From assembly GCA_038496675.1 (NCBI GenBank), contig CM076650.1, positions 20,376,161 through 20,440,160 of the forward strand: a DNA stretch of 64,000 nucleotides, written 5' to 3'. The position numbers were made by a program, and so were the translations under genes. Position 1 is the first letter of the stretch. Every line of letters starts with the position of its first letter. The notes below the pieces were generated by a model that saw nothing but the letters and a program-made list of their open reading frames with translations, searched no databases and was not told the origin of the DNA. Of this stretch, positions 26,701 through 39,228 are shown piece after piece. The stretch is from Rachycentron canadum (taxonomy: Eukaryota > Chordata > Actinopteri > Carangiformes > Rachycentridae).

Positions 26701-28607
26701 AGATGTGCACTGCACCATCAGAAATAGTGTGTAGCCCTGACCCATAATATCACTTTAGTCCTTTTTTTGACGCAAGACATAATAGTCATTTCCATCAGTC
26801 ACAGAGAGATTTACCTGTTTTTATTTTAGCACAAAATAAACAGGCGGATTTCTTTTAAGTCAAAGTTTAACATTATTCTTAGCAGTATTTCTTATTCATT
26901 CTCTAACTGGCCCAGATCTTAAGCTTGAATGAAGAAGGAATGTCATAATCTACGTAGCAAATGGTGTAGGTGAGGTGCTGGGCTGTCTATCTGCCAGAAA
27001 TGCTTTTCCATCTCTGTTACTCATGGTATTGGCATGGCTAGAGTTCAGGAAGTGTATTTAAAAAAAACCTCTCTGAATCATTCCTAAGAATTGAGCTGAT
27101 AGTTTGATTGGACTAAAAATATTCCCACCGCAGAGAAAGACTTGAGAGTTATTTATGAAGCTTCCTACACAAACTCTCAGCAAGTGGCAGACAATATCCT
27201 GAATGAAATCATCATTTTTAGTCATCTTGTAGATTTTCTTAATAAGTACCATGTGCAGTAAAAAATAGCAGACTGATCTTGGACCTGATACAGAATTTCT
27301 TTCCTTTGAAGGAGTCAGTATTAAATGTGAGACTGCACTTTCTTTTTGCATGGATTCATTACAAGGTGTCAGAAATGAGTTTGCGTGAGCTATTCTGTGA
27401 TAAATCCAAGGAGGCCACCAGTTTGAGAGGCATCTTTTTTAATCATGCTGAATGGAAAAGAAATGATTGAATATGAATAGCGCCGATGGAGCGCCATGGT
27501 GCAATAAACCCAATCACAACTGTGAGGGAGCCATTGCGTCGCTGTTGTTGATGTGTTTCCTTGTTACCAATTCAAACTAAATTGCAAGAATTTGTTTTCT
27601 GTGGAACAGGCCCAGAATTGGGGGGTGATTACAATATCACTACAAAATGTTTTAATCCAATCAATAACTTTAAAGGCATTATTTTACATCAAAATCTGTA
27701 TCACTGCCACTAAATCTACATTATTTTAATGTCAACTTCATTTTAACCACATCTTCAGACTAAACCAGAAAACCTGCCCCAAACCCCAAAACATAAGACT
27801 GCTTTCCTATAGGAGGAAAGTAATCCTGTGCCTAAAACTGAAAAAGTATCTGGCACTCTGGCTGTTTTTACTGGTGGCCACCCATAGTTTTCTCATAAAT
27901 ATGGGTCCATCCAGGAGAGGATTAGAGTGAACAACAGGGTGGCACTGAAAAAAACAGCCAGACGACCAGCCCACATGTTGGACTGTCTTTAGGCAAAAGC
28001 ACTTAATTCTTAGCAGCACCGGCACAGCTGTAACATACCTCCTGGAAAGTAGGGAAGAAAAAGTTAATTTTCCTGCTGGATTCCAGCTGGGGTCCAGTAA
28101 GTGGGGTGTAAAACGGAGATAATCTTTCCATAACATGGAGAGGCAAAGACAGAAATTCCACTGGGTTGTATGAATTAGTGAAAAAAAGTGCCTGAGGAAA
28201 TAATACCCTCTATCAGGGGACTCAGGTCCTATAGCTACACCCCTATTGGGATCAGTTAGTGTCTGTCAGGAGCCCCTGGGGGCCCAATAACATTGCTGCC
28301 TTGTAACAGACTAATGGTATTGGGGAATGCAAATTTCAGCATTTGCAGGTATTTGGTCATTATCACAATCTCTTCTGGGAAAGATGCAGACTGTAATTTC
28401 CTCCATCCTCTCGCCACACGGTGGCCCCGTGCCTCTCCTTCTCGATGCTCCTCCTCGCCTCCGCCACCGTAAAGCTCAGCCTCCCTCCCTCCTCCTCTTC
28501 CACCACCTCCTCCTCCTCCTCGCCCTCCCTCTACTTCCACTCCTTCCTCCCGTCGCGCTGCGCAGAGCCACAGACGGTCCTCCAGCTCCGTGCAGCCCGG
28601 TGCGAAG

Positions 28608-28886
28608 ATGGTTGGCGGCTTGTGTGCTCGCAGGTTGGCCCGCCGGTCTCGGTCCGCCCTGATCGCAGCCCTCACGGTGCTGCTGGTGCAGACGCTGATT
28701 GTGTGGAACTTCAGCAGCCTCGACTCCGGCGAAGACCGGGAAAACGGAGGCTCCAGCGTGCGGGAGAAGAGGGACCGGTTCGCGGGCAACAAAGCCGCTG
28801 GCAGCGACTATTTCCAGCACGGGGTCCGGGAGCGGCAGCATCTTCCTCCGCCTGGGAGGGGGACGTCTCGCCACATAAAGCAGCCG
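28608..28886 (+). CDS. xylt1: xylosyltransferase 1, first coding exon (partial gene)
   Basis: This exon encodes 93 residues, the N-terminus of protein O-xylosyltransferase 1. The enzyme transfers xylose from UDP-xylose to serines of proteoglycan core proteins in the early secretory pathway and so starts glycosaminoglycan chains. The sequence shows a short basic tail (CARRLARRS, residues 6-14), a hydrophobic signal anchor at about residues 17-33, then WNFSSLDSG (33-41). This order matches my recollection of vertebrate XYLT1; XYLT2 fits clearly less well. The rest is a charged, Gly/Arg-rich stem, much shorter than the Gly/Pro/Ala-rich stem I recall in mammals; residues 68-76 (DYFQHGVRE) resemble the mammalian segment after it. 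The ATG has A at -3 and G at +4. The frame ends in phase 0 at a CCG|GTAAGA donor; read-through would add 48 residues and stop at 29031. The full protein should be roughly 900 residues or more, so the catalytic exons lie beyond the window. Confidence 0.93.
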
Positions 28887-28892
28887 GTAAGA
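28887..28892 (+). other. xylt1: 5' splice donor of xylt1 intron 1
   Basis: GTAAGA directly follows codon 93 and matches the vertebrate donor consensus GTRAG. Protein similarity to XYLT1 stops at this point and the downstream frame becomes unrelated. The intron is therefore phase 0. No transcript data are available here to confirm it. Confidence 0.8.
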
Positions 28893-30628
28893 CACAGCCG
28901 CTGCCGATGCATTCATATCATACCCCCGCCAGAAAAAGAGTGTCTCGCCGGGGATGAAGCCCGGAGGGGCTGGCAGGCAGGTCAAAACATCCCCACACGG
29001 CGGAGACGAGCACACGGCCGGGCCTCTGCATGAATGAATGAGCGGCTGATTGTTGTGACTTGAAGGCTGCCTGGTAGGGAGACCAGAGGATGTCTGGAGA
29101 AGCGAGACAGATGCAAACGAGCCCCCTCCAGTCCCCCGATGCTGGGGGACGGACATCAGCTGAAAGCTCTCGGAGGACAGGAGCCACATTGAACGCACTC
29201 CAGTTTAAAATACCAGAGCTGAGTATGAAATCTAAACTCAGCGTGTAGTTCACTCCGGGGCAGAATGATAGCACGGCAGGGCAAATCCTTTCATAAGATA
29301 GTGGCCGTGGAGGTGGCTGAACAGCAAAGTCACTGACTGGGGCTGGAGCAAATACCTGTCACGGTCCATTTGGGGTTTGAAAATCTGAACACAGCAGCTG
29401 CATGGCTCAGCAGCACTGTCTGAGCAAAGGCCAAACTGAAACATAACCTAATTTGCAGGGCTGCTTTTGATGAGAGCACAAAGATTATAGTCATCTGCTG
29501 TTTGTTAAAATACAAACAGTTTTATTGGTGGTGGCAACATAAAATACAAAGGTCAAGATAGATGATTGTGAGCGCACACGCAGGCTTGAATAATGAACAA
29601 CTTGTTCACAAAACGAATAAATTAAATTAAGGATAGCCTGTGGAGCTGTGCCCATTCGGAAGCAGAGGAGCTAATGCCATGCTTTGCACTCTGGAAATGT
29701 AAAAACTGCCCCCCCCCAAAATCCAAATGTTTATTTGTAGACTCCACTGACTGCTCCCCTTGCCCCGCAGGCTTACACACCAAGAAGCTTTTGTATTTGT
29801 ACAGTGCTTCTGCGCAGCATGTGATTAATTTTCACAACCTGATGTCTGGCATTAAATTCTTGAAAATTGAGCTTCTTGCTCACATGGTCTCTCAAGCAGT
29901 TAGGCTGCCCTAAAGAAATAGGATTCAGTTGTTCCTGGCAGGCGTGCAGCATTTTCCCTTCATAAAGATGTCGACCGCTCAGTATAGCCTACTCCTCAGC
30001 CACCACGCAACCAGTACATAACTGGGCTTTGATGTAGTGTGATACACTGTGGCCTCCACACACAGTCAGTCACTCTGTATCATCTGTCTCATCCGCTGAT
30101 TTTACAGCGACTCACTCAATTCATCTGGTAGGACTGTTGGTCCCACCTGCCAGCATCTCCCCAGTACAAAGTCAAGCCAAGGACGGGTATTATTTGAGGC
30201 AGTTGACTATTTTGACATTTGGGAGAATCCTCCAACAAAACACCCCTGAAAAATGCCCATAGTGGCCCTGCAGGGACGTAACAGCGTGGAGCTGGTTAGT
30301 GGGTTTACATTACAGCACTTCAGGATGTTATCACGAGTGTACGTGACAAAACAGCAACCGTGAGCTCAGTTCAACGCTGAATCGTCTAAATGTGTTTCAC
30401 TATTAAAGCCCACAGTGGAGCTGCGCCCATGACCTTTTAAAGCAGGGCTTTCCTCCCCATCGCCTCCAGGCACTTTGCACAGCCTGTATGCCAGTCAGTC
30501 CACCAGCCAGTCAGCTCGCCTGCTGCCAGCCTGTCATACTGTCGATCCGCTCTCATCAGTTCTGTTGCCCCCCCCCAGATCGCCCCCGGCCACAATGTAT
30601 TTCCACATTAATCACTGCATTTTCATTC

Positions 30629-30676
<48 letters not shown>
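30629..30676. repeat. TG microsatellite
   Basis: TG run with one TATA interruption near the 5' end. Confidence 0.92.
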
Positions 30677-30677
<1 letters not shown>

Positions 30678-31169
30678 CAAGGCATGTCCAGCCTATGGAT
30701 GACGCATAGGCGCCAACTGATGCTATATGAGGCACCACGCCTGTGAGAAGGGAGCACAGCACTTTGATCCAGAACAGAATGAGCCAGAAGCTACAGGATG
30801 ACAATGGCTGAGTTTCTGTGTGATAACTTGTGTTGGGTGGAAGCATTATGCATAGCTTTGAATGTGTCATCCCAGCAGGCAGGAGCTGCAGCTGTCATTA
30901 GTGGTTGTCTCCTGTTGTGTCTCTTGAGGAAATGGTGACAGAGGGCGTAGACGTTTTCTTTTGTAGCTCAACAGACACCACAGCTTGTTGTTCACATCTC
31001 CACTGCCTTATATGTCTGGATATAATCACATGAATGATATTAGCTGCCAGGCTTAAGTCTTTTCTCACAGACTGCGGCTACCTGTTGCAGATTCCCCCAT
31101 CAGAAATCTCTACTTATTAATTAGTCTTGTTTTGCCTGACATCAGTTTATTACAGGAGATAGCCTCACA

Positions 31170-31170
<1 letters not shown>

Positions 31171-31202
<32 letters not shown>

Positions 31203-31219
31203 AATAATAATAATAATAA
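31171..31219. repeat. TTA/ATA triplet repeat forming a perfect palindrome
   Basis: Ten TTA units (31171-31200) flip into ATA units (31201-31219). Bases 31180-31199 and 31200-31219 are exact reverse complements, so 20-base arms meet with no spacer. Confidence 0.95.
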
Positions 31220-32278
31220 GTGCTTATTAAGGCGGTCCTGCTAATGGATGTGAAAAACTGTTAATGTGCCAGAATGAAACCAATCTACCTTCAGCCAGAG
31301 ACTGAGTAAAGCCTCAAAAAGTGTCTGCCTCCGAGCTCCACATCTGGTCGTCAGCGTTTTCTTTCCTTGTGCAGCGGTAGTCATATATTGTCATGATCCC
31401 CCATGTGCCCAGCGGGTGCTTACACATGTTTGTAAAGAGTTTTCCTGTTACTCATGGCAATTCATGTAACATTAGCCGTATGTACACTTTTTTCCGCTTG
31501 TAGTAGAGTTTTTCCAAATGGTTTCCTATGGTGAAGATGGCATTACAAATCATCAGAAAATGCACATTGACCTCCTTTTCTTTCTTCATTCTCCCACAAT
31601 ATGGTGCTAATACATACAGGACATTACAAGCTTAACCACAGAATATTATACATTACATTTTATTAGGAAGATGTTTGCCACATTTATTTCCCCACAGTGG
31701 TACACTTAGCTCTACTGCAGAGCTAATTTATACAAAGGATCGAGTGCCAGAAGATATTTCACTTGAGTAGATTGTGACTGACAGAAGATCTTGTTCATTT
31801 TGTGTCTGACAGGGGGAAAAAAATTGGAGAAGTAAAAAGTGGAAGAAAGTCCTCAAGTTGTGTACACCACCTCAGTGGGGGTTCCCATATGTGACCATAA
31901 ATAGCCTGATATGAATGTTCCTGTCTATCTTTAAAAAAACAAAATGCTTCTTATTCTCACATAGTTGTGGTTACTTTAATCACAGACAAAGTCTGTGAAG
32001 CTGTTTCTTTGAACTTGACTTGGAGAAAAATGAGCCTCATATAACTGTGAGAATGAGCATGAAAAGGACTGAAAATGAAATGACTTGGTAAACACTCCAA
32101 GCGCGCAGGGATTACTGTTTAAATTATGATCGGGTACACTACGACTAACAATGCCACTGTACATGTGTTTTGTATTAGCTATGTTGAAATCCATTGTTGC
32201 TGCTACCAGTCTGTTCTCCAACCAGCACCACAACCACAATGTGAATCATCCCACTGTGTCCATGATCACAGCACTGAC

Positions 32279-32346
32279 TCACACACATACACATACACAT
32301 ACATATACATATACATACACACACACACACACACACACACGCACAT

Positions 32347-32397
<51 letters not shown>
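32279..32397. repeat. Compound CA-TA microsatellite, about 120 bases
   Basis: CACATA variants, then a long CA run, a short interruption, more CA, and finally a pure AT run (about 32364-32397). Confidence 0.95.
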
Positions 32398-32398
<1 letters not shown>

Positions 32399-35300
32399 TC
32401 AATATATGAGAGTCCCCTTTTTAAGAAAACATGGAATAGGCACATACACTAGTGCTCCAACATGTGATGGGAGGGTGTACAGTCATAGGTGACACACTCA
32501 TAGCTCACGGCTTCCAGGTCTGAGTGTGTGTGTGTGAACATGTCGCCACGTTGACTCTAAAAAAGCATTGTTTTAGAATTAGACTATGTGTTTGTGTTGT
32601 GTTGCGTTCGTTAGTGTTTTACTTCTCATATATTCACACTTGGAACGCTAATGCTATGTTACAGTGGAGTAATACTAAAGCTTGCTATTGTGTGGGGTGA
32701 CATTTTTTTCAGGGTCAGCATTGTCTTATTTAATTTCCCTCTTATTCGCTTTGTAAGAAAAAAACCTCTCTCGCCTTTCCCACACCTTTCTCACGTTCAG
32801 TTTTTTCCAGTGCCATTACATGTGCCAGTCACTGTCAGTGCTAGGTTTTGTATCATAGCAAAGCCACTTTAGCAGTGGTAATTGGCAGTTAAATTGGCAC
32901 TCCCTGAAAGTAAATCGTCTTGGAGTGTGAGCTATTTTGCTTTAAACAGACCTCCGAACATACATAATTATAGTCCAGAGACATCCAGAAAATGCACTGT
33001 GTTATTTAGAATTTCAAACATCCAAATCATTACATCAGTAAAGTGTTACTCTGTAAAACCTGTAATGAGGGAAAAGTAAAGTGCAGCCTGCCTATCAGTC
33101 CATCCATCTGTCGTTTTGATTTCATACACACAGAGAGACAGAGAGAGAGAGAGAGCTTCTTTTTTCAAGTGCCGATAGTCTCGGAGAGAGTTGGAAACAT
33201 ATTCAGATCTGAGGGAAGAAGTACGCACCTCAGCTTGAAAGAGACACATCGAGAACCTAAGACACTTTGATGTTGAAGTGTAATTTGTATACATGACACC
33301 ATCCTCCTCCAAAACCTGCAAACTGGAAAAAAAAAAACCATTTCATTATTATCATAATGCAGTGTGCCGTTAAAACCTTGTCATGTTGTTTCACTAAGCC
33401 AATCCCACTCATATGCAAAATATCAATGTCGGTATGGAATCCTAAAACTTCAGGCTATGTACAGTTTGCACACTGAAAGTTTGGGTATCCATAGCAGCTC
33501 AGACATCACACACAGACACTTCCCCGCCAAACACTCCTCCTAAGCACAGGTGCTAAATGTACTGCAGGGCCTCTTCAGTGTGGTATCCATGTATCCTATC
33601 TCTTTCTCTGCCTCCTTCTGTCTCATTGCTGACTTGGTGTAAAGAGCCATTCAACAGGTTTTGATAACAATATGTTGGGAACACTACACACACATTTGCA
33701 CACACTGAGCGTAAAACACACTGGCATGACTCACGCAGTTCTGTCAATTATGTTGACTCTTGCTTAGGAGATGAGAGTGGTGCAAATTCCATTATTGTAT
33801 TATTTTTATTAGGGCGAATAGATAACTGCATCTTTGAGTTAATAGTAAACAGTGGGTTTAGGGTTTAATGTTCACAACATGTAAAATGTTGCATAATAAT
33901 AGCTCAATAAGTCAGGAGATTTTTAGCTTGTTTGAAATTTCACTGCAAGAAACACCAGATCTGACACTCGTTGCCATGGACACAATTTAATCGGCCCTAA
34001 AAAGGTACTGAGGTTCAGCATAGAAGGAGTCACTGAGGGAATCCATTTATTAAACAACCAAATTTTTTATTTTCACCATTTCATCATGAAGGCAGCACCC
34101 CTGATGGAAGAGAAAATGATTCCTGGGGTGCATCATAGATTTTTCACTAATTTTATTGTGGTCAAGTGGACAGAATTACTTTCTTTAGAGAAAGGAAAAT
34201 AATTTGTGAAGCAATGAAGATCCTTTGGATTCTGCTTCTTTTCTCTACTTTAGATTAGATTAGATTTAAATTTCTCTACTAAGATTGTATGTCTCTTCTA
34301 ACCGTTATTATTTTATCAAAAATAGGCCCAAAATTACATCTCATTCTAATTTATGTATTTTGTCAGAGGATATCAATGTTATAAAATCAGGATTTGACCA
34401 TAACTGGTTTAGCCATGTACCACTCTTTGTTTCTTTTCTTTGTTTGTTGTTTGTTTGTTTCTTTCTTTCAAAGCAAATAGCAACATATCTAGCAGCTTTT
34501 TTGGACAAACTTATTATAAGTCTATTATTGAAGACTGTCGCCAGTATTGCTATGCAAGTGCGAGGTCTGGCTTTTCCCCCTCAGACACTCCTCTATCCTG
34601 ACGGCATGGCAGCTGACATAGACGTTAAGCAGCTTCTAAATCTCTTTCTGAACAATCATTTTTCAAATAAATAGCCCAAATCACAGCAAAGACTTTTAAC
34701 TGATGTTTTTGGTGATTTTGTCAGATGACATCGCAGTGATGAAATCATTGACTGCTGAAGAACATCTTGTCTTTATGGGCCACCTTTCAGTCACTACCTT
34801 ACTTACCTTAAATAGAACAGCTTTACTAGAATTCGGTGGTATCACAATACAATATATGTGACAGTAGGAGAGACACAGATAAAGTGCTGGAACCAGCTGA
34901 CACCAGACAGAATGCAAATAGCTTAGCATGTCAAGCCCTATACTAGTTGCACAAATATTACAGCTCCATTTGTATTGAGCCATGTTTGAAGACAGTCAAC
35001 ATGGAGCTTTTCTGTAACGTAGACCTACATTAACCATCTTTACAAGGTCACCAAGAGCCTTAAGAACAGATCCAGTGCTCCTTGGTGTGAATTTCTTTAA
35101 GCTGTGAAACTCTACTGAAGAGATGAACCCCTCCCCCTAAAGATATTCACTCATTTGCTGGTTTGGTGAATGTGGTGGAGAGCTTGTTGGGTTGGGTTGA
35201 GATATTGTGACTGTGAAGGCCATGGCGTATGTGATCCCTTGTGTTGAGGCACCAGTCAAGTTTTTATGTTCACATATCCATGTGTTTTTTTTTCATGTTG

Positions 35301-35856
35301 TCACCCGTCTGTATGTATGAAAGCCAAAACTCATTACTTTCCCAAATGTAGTATATGAACAAGGAAACTTTGTCAATGCTCTGCTTGAAAAAGGCAAAGT
35401 AGGGAGATTGCCAGAGAGACCTTCAAAGAAAATCAACTCAGACTCTTTTTGTGACAGTGCATCTACAGAGCATGTCTGAATGGGGTCCAACAAACACATA
35501 GCTTACCATCCTCTCTCCTCTGTTAGACTGTGTGTGCGCCTGCATGTCTGTGTGTGCTTTGTGCTCAGCTTGATGCTTCTGTATACCTCATCTGCAAAAT
35601 CAAAAGATCGTAACTATTTTTCCTCTCCCTCCTTTCAACTCTATTCAAACAAATCTCACCATTACCACCAATTAGGGTTGCATCACTCGAAACCCCCCTC
35701 TCCACATCCCCATCATCCTCGGCTGCTGTTACAGATGGTTTCATTCCCCAACACATTAATAACGCATCATCCAGATGAATGAAGCTATATAATACCCAGC
35801 GTTGCCAATAATCCCATAGGTAAGAGGCTTAGCAGACATCCCTGGGAGAGAGAGAC

Positions 35857-35862
<6 letters not shown>

Positions 35863-35889
<27 letters not shown>
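35863..35889. repeat. GA microsatellite
   Basis: Nearly pure GA run. Confidence 0.9.
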
Positions 35890-37154
35890 TAGGAAGATGA
35901 GGCGGGGGTGTGGGGTGTAGCTGAATTAGTTTTATCTGATGGCAGGTCAATGTTGATATTTAACACAAAGCTACACAGACACACACAGACACACACACAG
36001 GTTTGGACTAGACTAGACCATATGGTGGGGTTATTAGACCAATTGCTTGACTCCCTTGCTGTTTAGTAGTTTTAAGATTATCCCTTTAAATAGAGCTACT
36101 GTGTTTTATAAAAAGAGATTAGTGCCAACTACTGTAAGACACTACATGAATAAGGCACAATAAGGCAATGACCATGATTGATGATGATTACATGAAACCT
36201 CTCAATAAAAAGAAATTACTTTAATAAATGAATCATAAGGACTGGTTTTAGTTTTCAGTAGCCGTTGGGGTCACACAGCATGTGTCTCAGAGCTCAGTCT
36301 GCACTGAAAAATAAAAAGCTGCTTTTCAACTCAGAAACTGAACTTAAAACCCCTGAAAACTCGAGCTTCTTATCATCAGCTGTAATTCTCTACATGAACA
36401 TAAAATAATCTGAGAAAGTCACAGTAGTTTGATGAAATTTCTGTTTGTTTTCATCCTTGATCACTGATTTGTACCATCATGCAACATTTAAATCAAAGAT
36501 GATGACAGGTTTGAGGTTGTTCATTTATGTTGCCAGCACTGAGTGTTTGAATGTTAATAATGTTAATTATTTATATTTATTAATTCTCATAGAGAAATAC
36601 TTTTCTAATTGGTCAGTTTACTTGCTGTGTTAACTTGTAGTTTTTGAAAACAGTTGCGTAGTGTCCGCTGGAGGTGTTGAGTTTGAATGACATGTTTACC
36701 CAAATGAAGACTCTGGGTACAGTATGGGAAATGTAGGATCCAGCATTTTTTGATCTTGACCCACATAGGGACAAACCATGAGGATATCTTGACCTCTGCT
36801 GCGTAGATTAACCTGACCCTCACATCTCCATTAACTTCAGGCAACTGCAGAACTAAACTGCTGGAGTTTTTAGGTACATTCACTTCCAAGCTGTTGAGCT
36901 TCATTTCTGTCTTGGAAATTCCTATTGTATTCTGATGTTTTTGACTAATACACTTTTTGCATTCAGCAATGCATTATGAGCATGAAAGATGGAAAATACT
37001 GCACTACAATAAAACCACTGGTGACACAAATCTTTATTTATGGCCGGCAGAGGGACAAACAAGTGTACAAGTGCAATGTTTTATTGATTGTGTTTTGGTA
37101 CACAGGTGCTGCATTTTACGGAGGATTGTATGTTTTCTCTTGAGGGGAACATAA

Positions 37155-37345
37155 ATGAATTTATGTTGTTGCTGCCGCCTTGGCAGATGTGACAGGAGGA
37201 GAAGCTGCACTAGCTTATTCCACCAGGTCAGATTGTTTGTAGCGACAGATATCCATGTTGAAGAAGAACACGGGGAAGCTTCTTGGATTAGAGGTGAAAC
37301 ATCTTCAGGTAACCACAACCAAGTCCAGTTGCCTTCAGCTGAACT
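37155..37345 (+). repeat. Probable dispersed repeat fragment
   Basis: The blocks TTGGATTAGAGGTGAAAC, ATCTTCAGGTAACCACAACC and AAGTCCAGTTGCCTTCAGCT resemble a segment I recall from many fish genomes (GAGAGGTGAAACGTCTTCAA then AAGTCCAGTTGCC). Only one copy is present here, so this rests on memory alone. No intact coding frame remains. Confidence 0.45.
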
Positions 37346-38920
37346 CTTCGTACATATCCTTTTAGCTGTTGATTGAGTGTGTGTTGTATCTACAGCATCT
37401 ATATTGTCGGCCCTGCACCACTTACTGGGAATAGGCTTCTATATGGGATCATCAGACTGTATGGAATGCGTTTGTCAACCGTAATGGTCACATCGCATTG
37501 AAAATCACTTGACAGCCCTGTTGTTGAGGAAGCATTCGGCAGATTGCGCACTTCTCTGAAATCGCTGCAGTACTGCTACATTGACATGCAACACACTCAT
37601 CCACATGTAACACGTAAATGCACATGAACATGTAATCACACCCACACAGACTAATGACACTGAGTATGAGCTACTGCTTTGCTATCTCCTCCTCAACACA
37701 CCATACACTAATCCGCATGTATTGTATTATTCTAATAAGACAGGGGGTTTGTGATGAGAAGAGAAAAGAGTGCGCGACAGCATGGTGAAGACACAGGGTG
37801 ACGACACGACGGTTGGCTAGAGATATGGGCGATTGGGCCTGTCAGGGAAAGCTTTTGTCCTTCCGGTCCTGTGAAGCAAGAGAAGAGGAACTGACAGTGG
37901 CACTTATTTCTTCCTCCGCCTTCTCTGCTTCTCCTTTTTTACTTCTTCTCACTACTGGAGCTGAATGCCAACAGCCCAGAAGACTTGTCTTTATATATGA
38001 TTAAAAGAGAAAGTGAGAGGAGAAAGAAAGAAAGCAAGATCGAGACAGACAGAGAAAGAGAGACAGATATGCAAGACAGAAGAAAGCTGGAAGAAGAAAT
38101 GTTGGGGGGAAAAAAGAAAAGATAAACGTCTCATCCCTTCTACAAATCCGACGTCGACTCAAATCCCAGCATAATCCTTAGGGGAACCCGGTTTGGTTTG
38201 AAGGCTTGTTAGTGTAGCTTGGGCCTTGCTGGCACAGACTGTGTAGTTGCAGACCATTTCTGGAAACTAACCTGAGTCCAAATGGCCTCCACGCCTGCAG
38301 GGATCAGGGCTGTAATTTTCCCCTCCATTGGCAAAGTTTAGGATTTAGAGGTAAGCTGATGTGAAGACATTGATCAAGCTGGTTTTATCAAGCATCTCTA
38401 AATCAGAACTCTCATTCAGGATTATGCCAAGGAGCCACGGTTTAGCAAATCTGCCCAAATCCCATTTCTCCATTGCAAACTTAAACAGGTTATGATTCCT
38501 CCGGTTTAATTATCAACCCCAATGGATACTTGCTTCAGATAAAGTATTTCTTTGTATTGTCCACATCTGTATAACATATTGGAGTGACTGATGCTTTTAA
38601 ACAAGGAGAACTTTTATGTTATGTTATGATTTGTGATTGTATTCCACACTACAGACTTTACAGACCAGTGTATTAGTATGTATCCAAGATTTTTGAAGAT
38701 CACAAATATATCATGCAGAAAATTTGTATAAAATTATGTGTAAGACAGATTCAGTCATGCCATTTAATGCTGGGTGAGGCACCTCACTGCTGTTTTGGTA
38801 CAGACATGAATGTGTCCTCACTGAATGTCAAAAACTAGTCTAGTGCCACAACACAGCTTTGAATATTTGGTCAAAATTTCTGTTACTTTGTCTTACATCA
38901 GATGTGGAAAATTTTCCAAA
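37346..38920. other. Intron 1 sequence, no exon seen
   Basis: No element was recognised. A purine-rich stretch (GAAAGAAAGAAAG type) lies at about 38005-38125. Confidence 0.55.
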
Positions 38921-39228
38921 TTTAAAGCTGCATTACTTGATATTTCCTTTGTCTGTCTAAGATTTAGTGCTGGACAGATGATGTTCAGTGGGTTTCTGTA
39001 ACTTAAGACAGATGCCTCCTATGTCTGGAAACGAGGTGGATGAGAGCAGGGGAAACGTGATAATCAGCAGTAGCTGATGTTTTCAGGCATTAAAACCAAA
39101 ACAATGTGCTGAAAGATGCTAAACAGCTCTGCAGAGTTCTGTGGGTTATTCACTACAACATAACATGTGGTGATTTGATCAACCATTTATATAAAATAGT
39201 AATTTTAGTGTGGCTTTAAAGCTACATA
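38921..39228 (+). repeat. Probable dispersed teleost repeat, family C
   Basis: The segment opens with TTTAAAGCTGCATTAC and closes with TTTAAAGCTACATA (39215-39228). Inside are GATTTAGTGCTGGACAGATG, GAAACGAGGTGGATGAGAGC and ACATGTGGTGATTTGATC, which I recall as a recurring fish repeat. The two ends are direct, not inverted, copies 294 bases apart. The family name is unknown to me. Confidence 0.45.

Larger units (their letters stand above)
20591..28394. other. 5' flank of xylt1, no gene seen
   Basis: No exon was recognised in the 7.8 kb before the promoter region. It holds a short inverted repeat (21414-21450), a CT/GT tract (23705-23730), pyrimidine-rich stretches near 23540-23620 and 24100-24280, and a quiet stretch at 24301-24560 that could be regulatory. 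Confidence 0.55.
28395..28990 (+). promoter_or_regulatory. xylt1: CpG-rich promoter and 5' UTR region of xylt1
   Basis: GC content and CpG frequency rise sharply from about 28400 to 28990 against AT-rich flanks, which is typical of a vertebrate CpG-island promoter overlapping exon 1. No TATA box is evident upstream of the ATG. A strong pyrimidine tract (28481-28551, CCT/TCC repeats with few purines) lies 57-127 bases before the start codon and is probably 5' UTR or core promoter. An upstream ATG at 28445 is in another frame. The transcription start site cannot be fixed from sequence alone. Confidence 0.65.
28893..37154. other. Intron 1 sequence, no exon seen
   Basis: Frames near 30475-30870 and 32126-32492 are low-complexity readings of TG and CA/TA tracts. 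No xylt1-like coding segment was recognised. A GA tract lies at 35863-35889. Confidence 0.6.

Noticed and set aside
28256..28792. A 178-codon - strand open frame and a 178-codon + strand frame (28421-28957)
   Set aside because: Both are shadows of the GC-rich exon and of the pyrimidine tract, with Gly/Glu or Ser/Pro low-complexity runs and no recognisable family.
28476..29198. A 240-codon open frame on the - strand over the CpG island
   Set aside because: It lies antisense to xylt1 exon 1, is rich in Arg/Pro/Gly as expected of GC-rich DNA, and shows no domain. Low stop-codon frequency in a CpG island explains it.
34285..34674. A 129-codon + strand open frame with a hydrophobic centre
   Set aside because: No family resemblance. 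The hydrophobic part comes from TTTG/TTTC-rich DNA.
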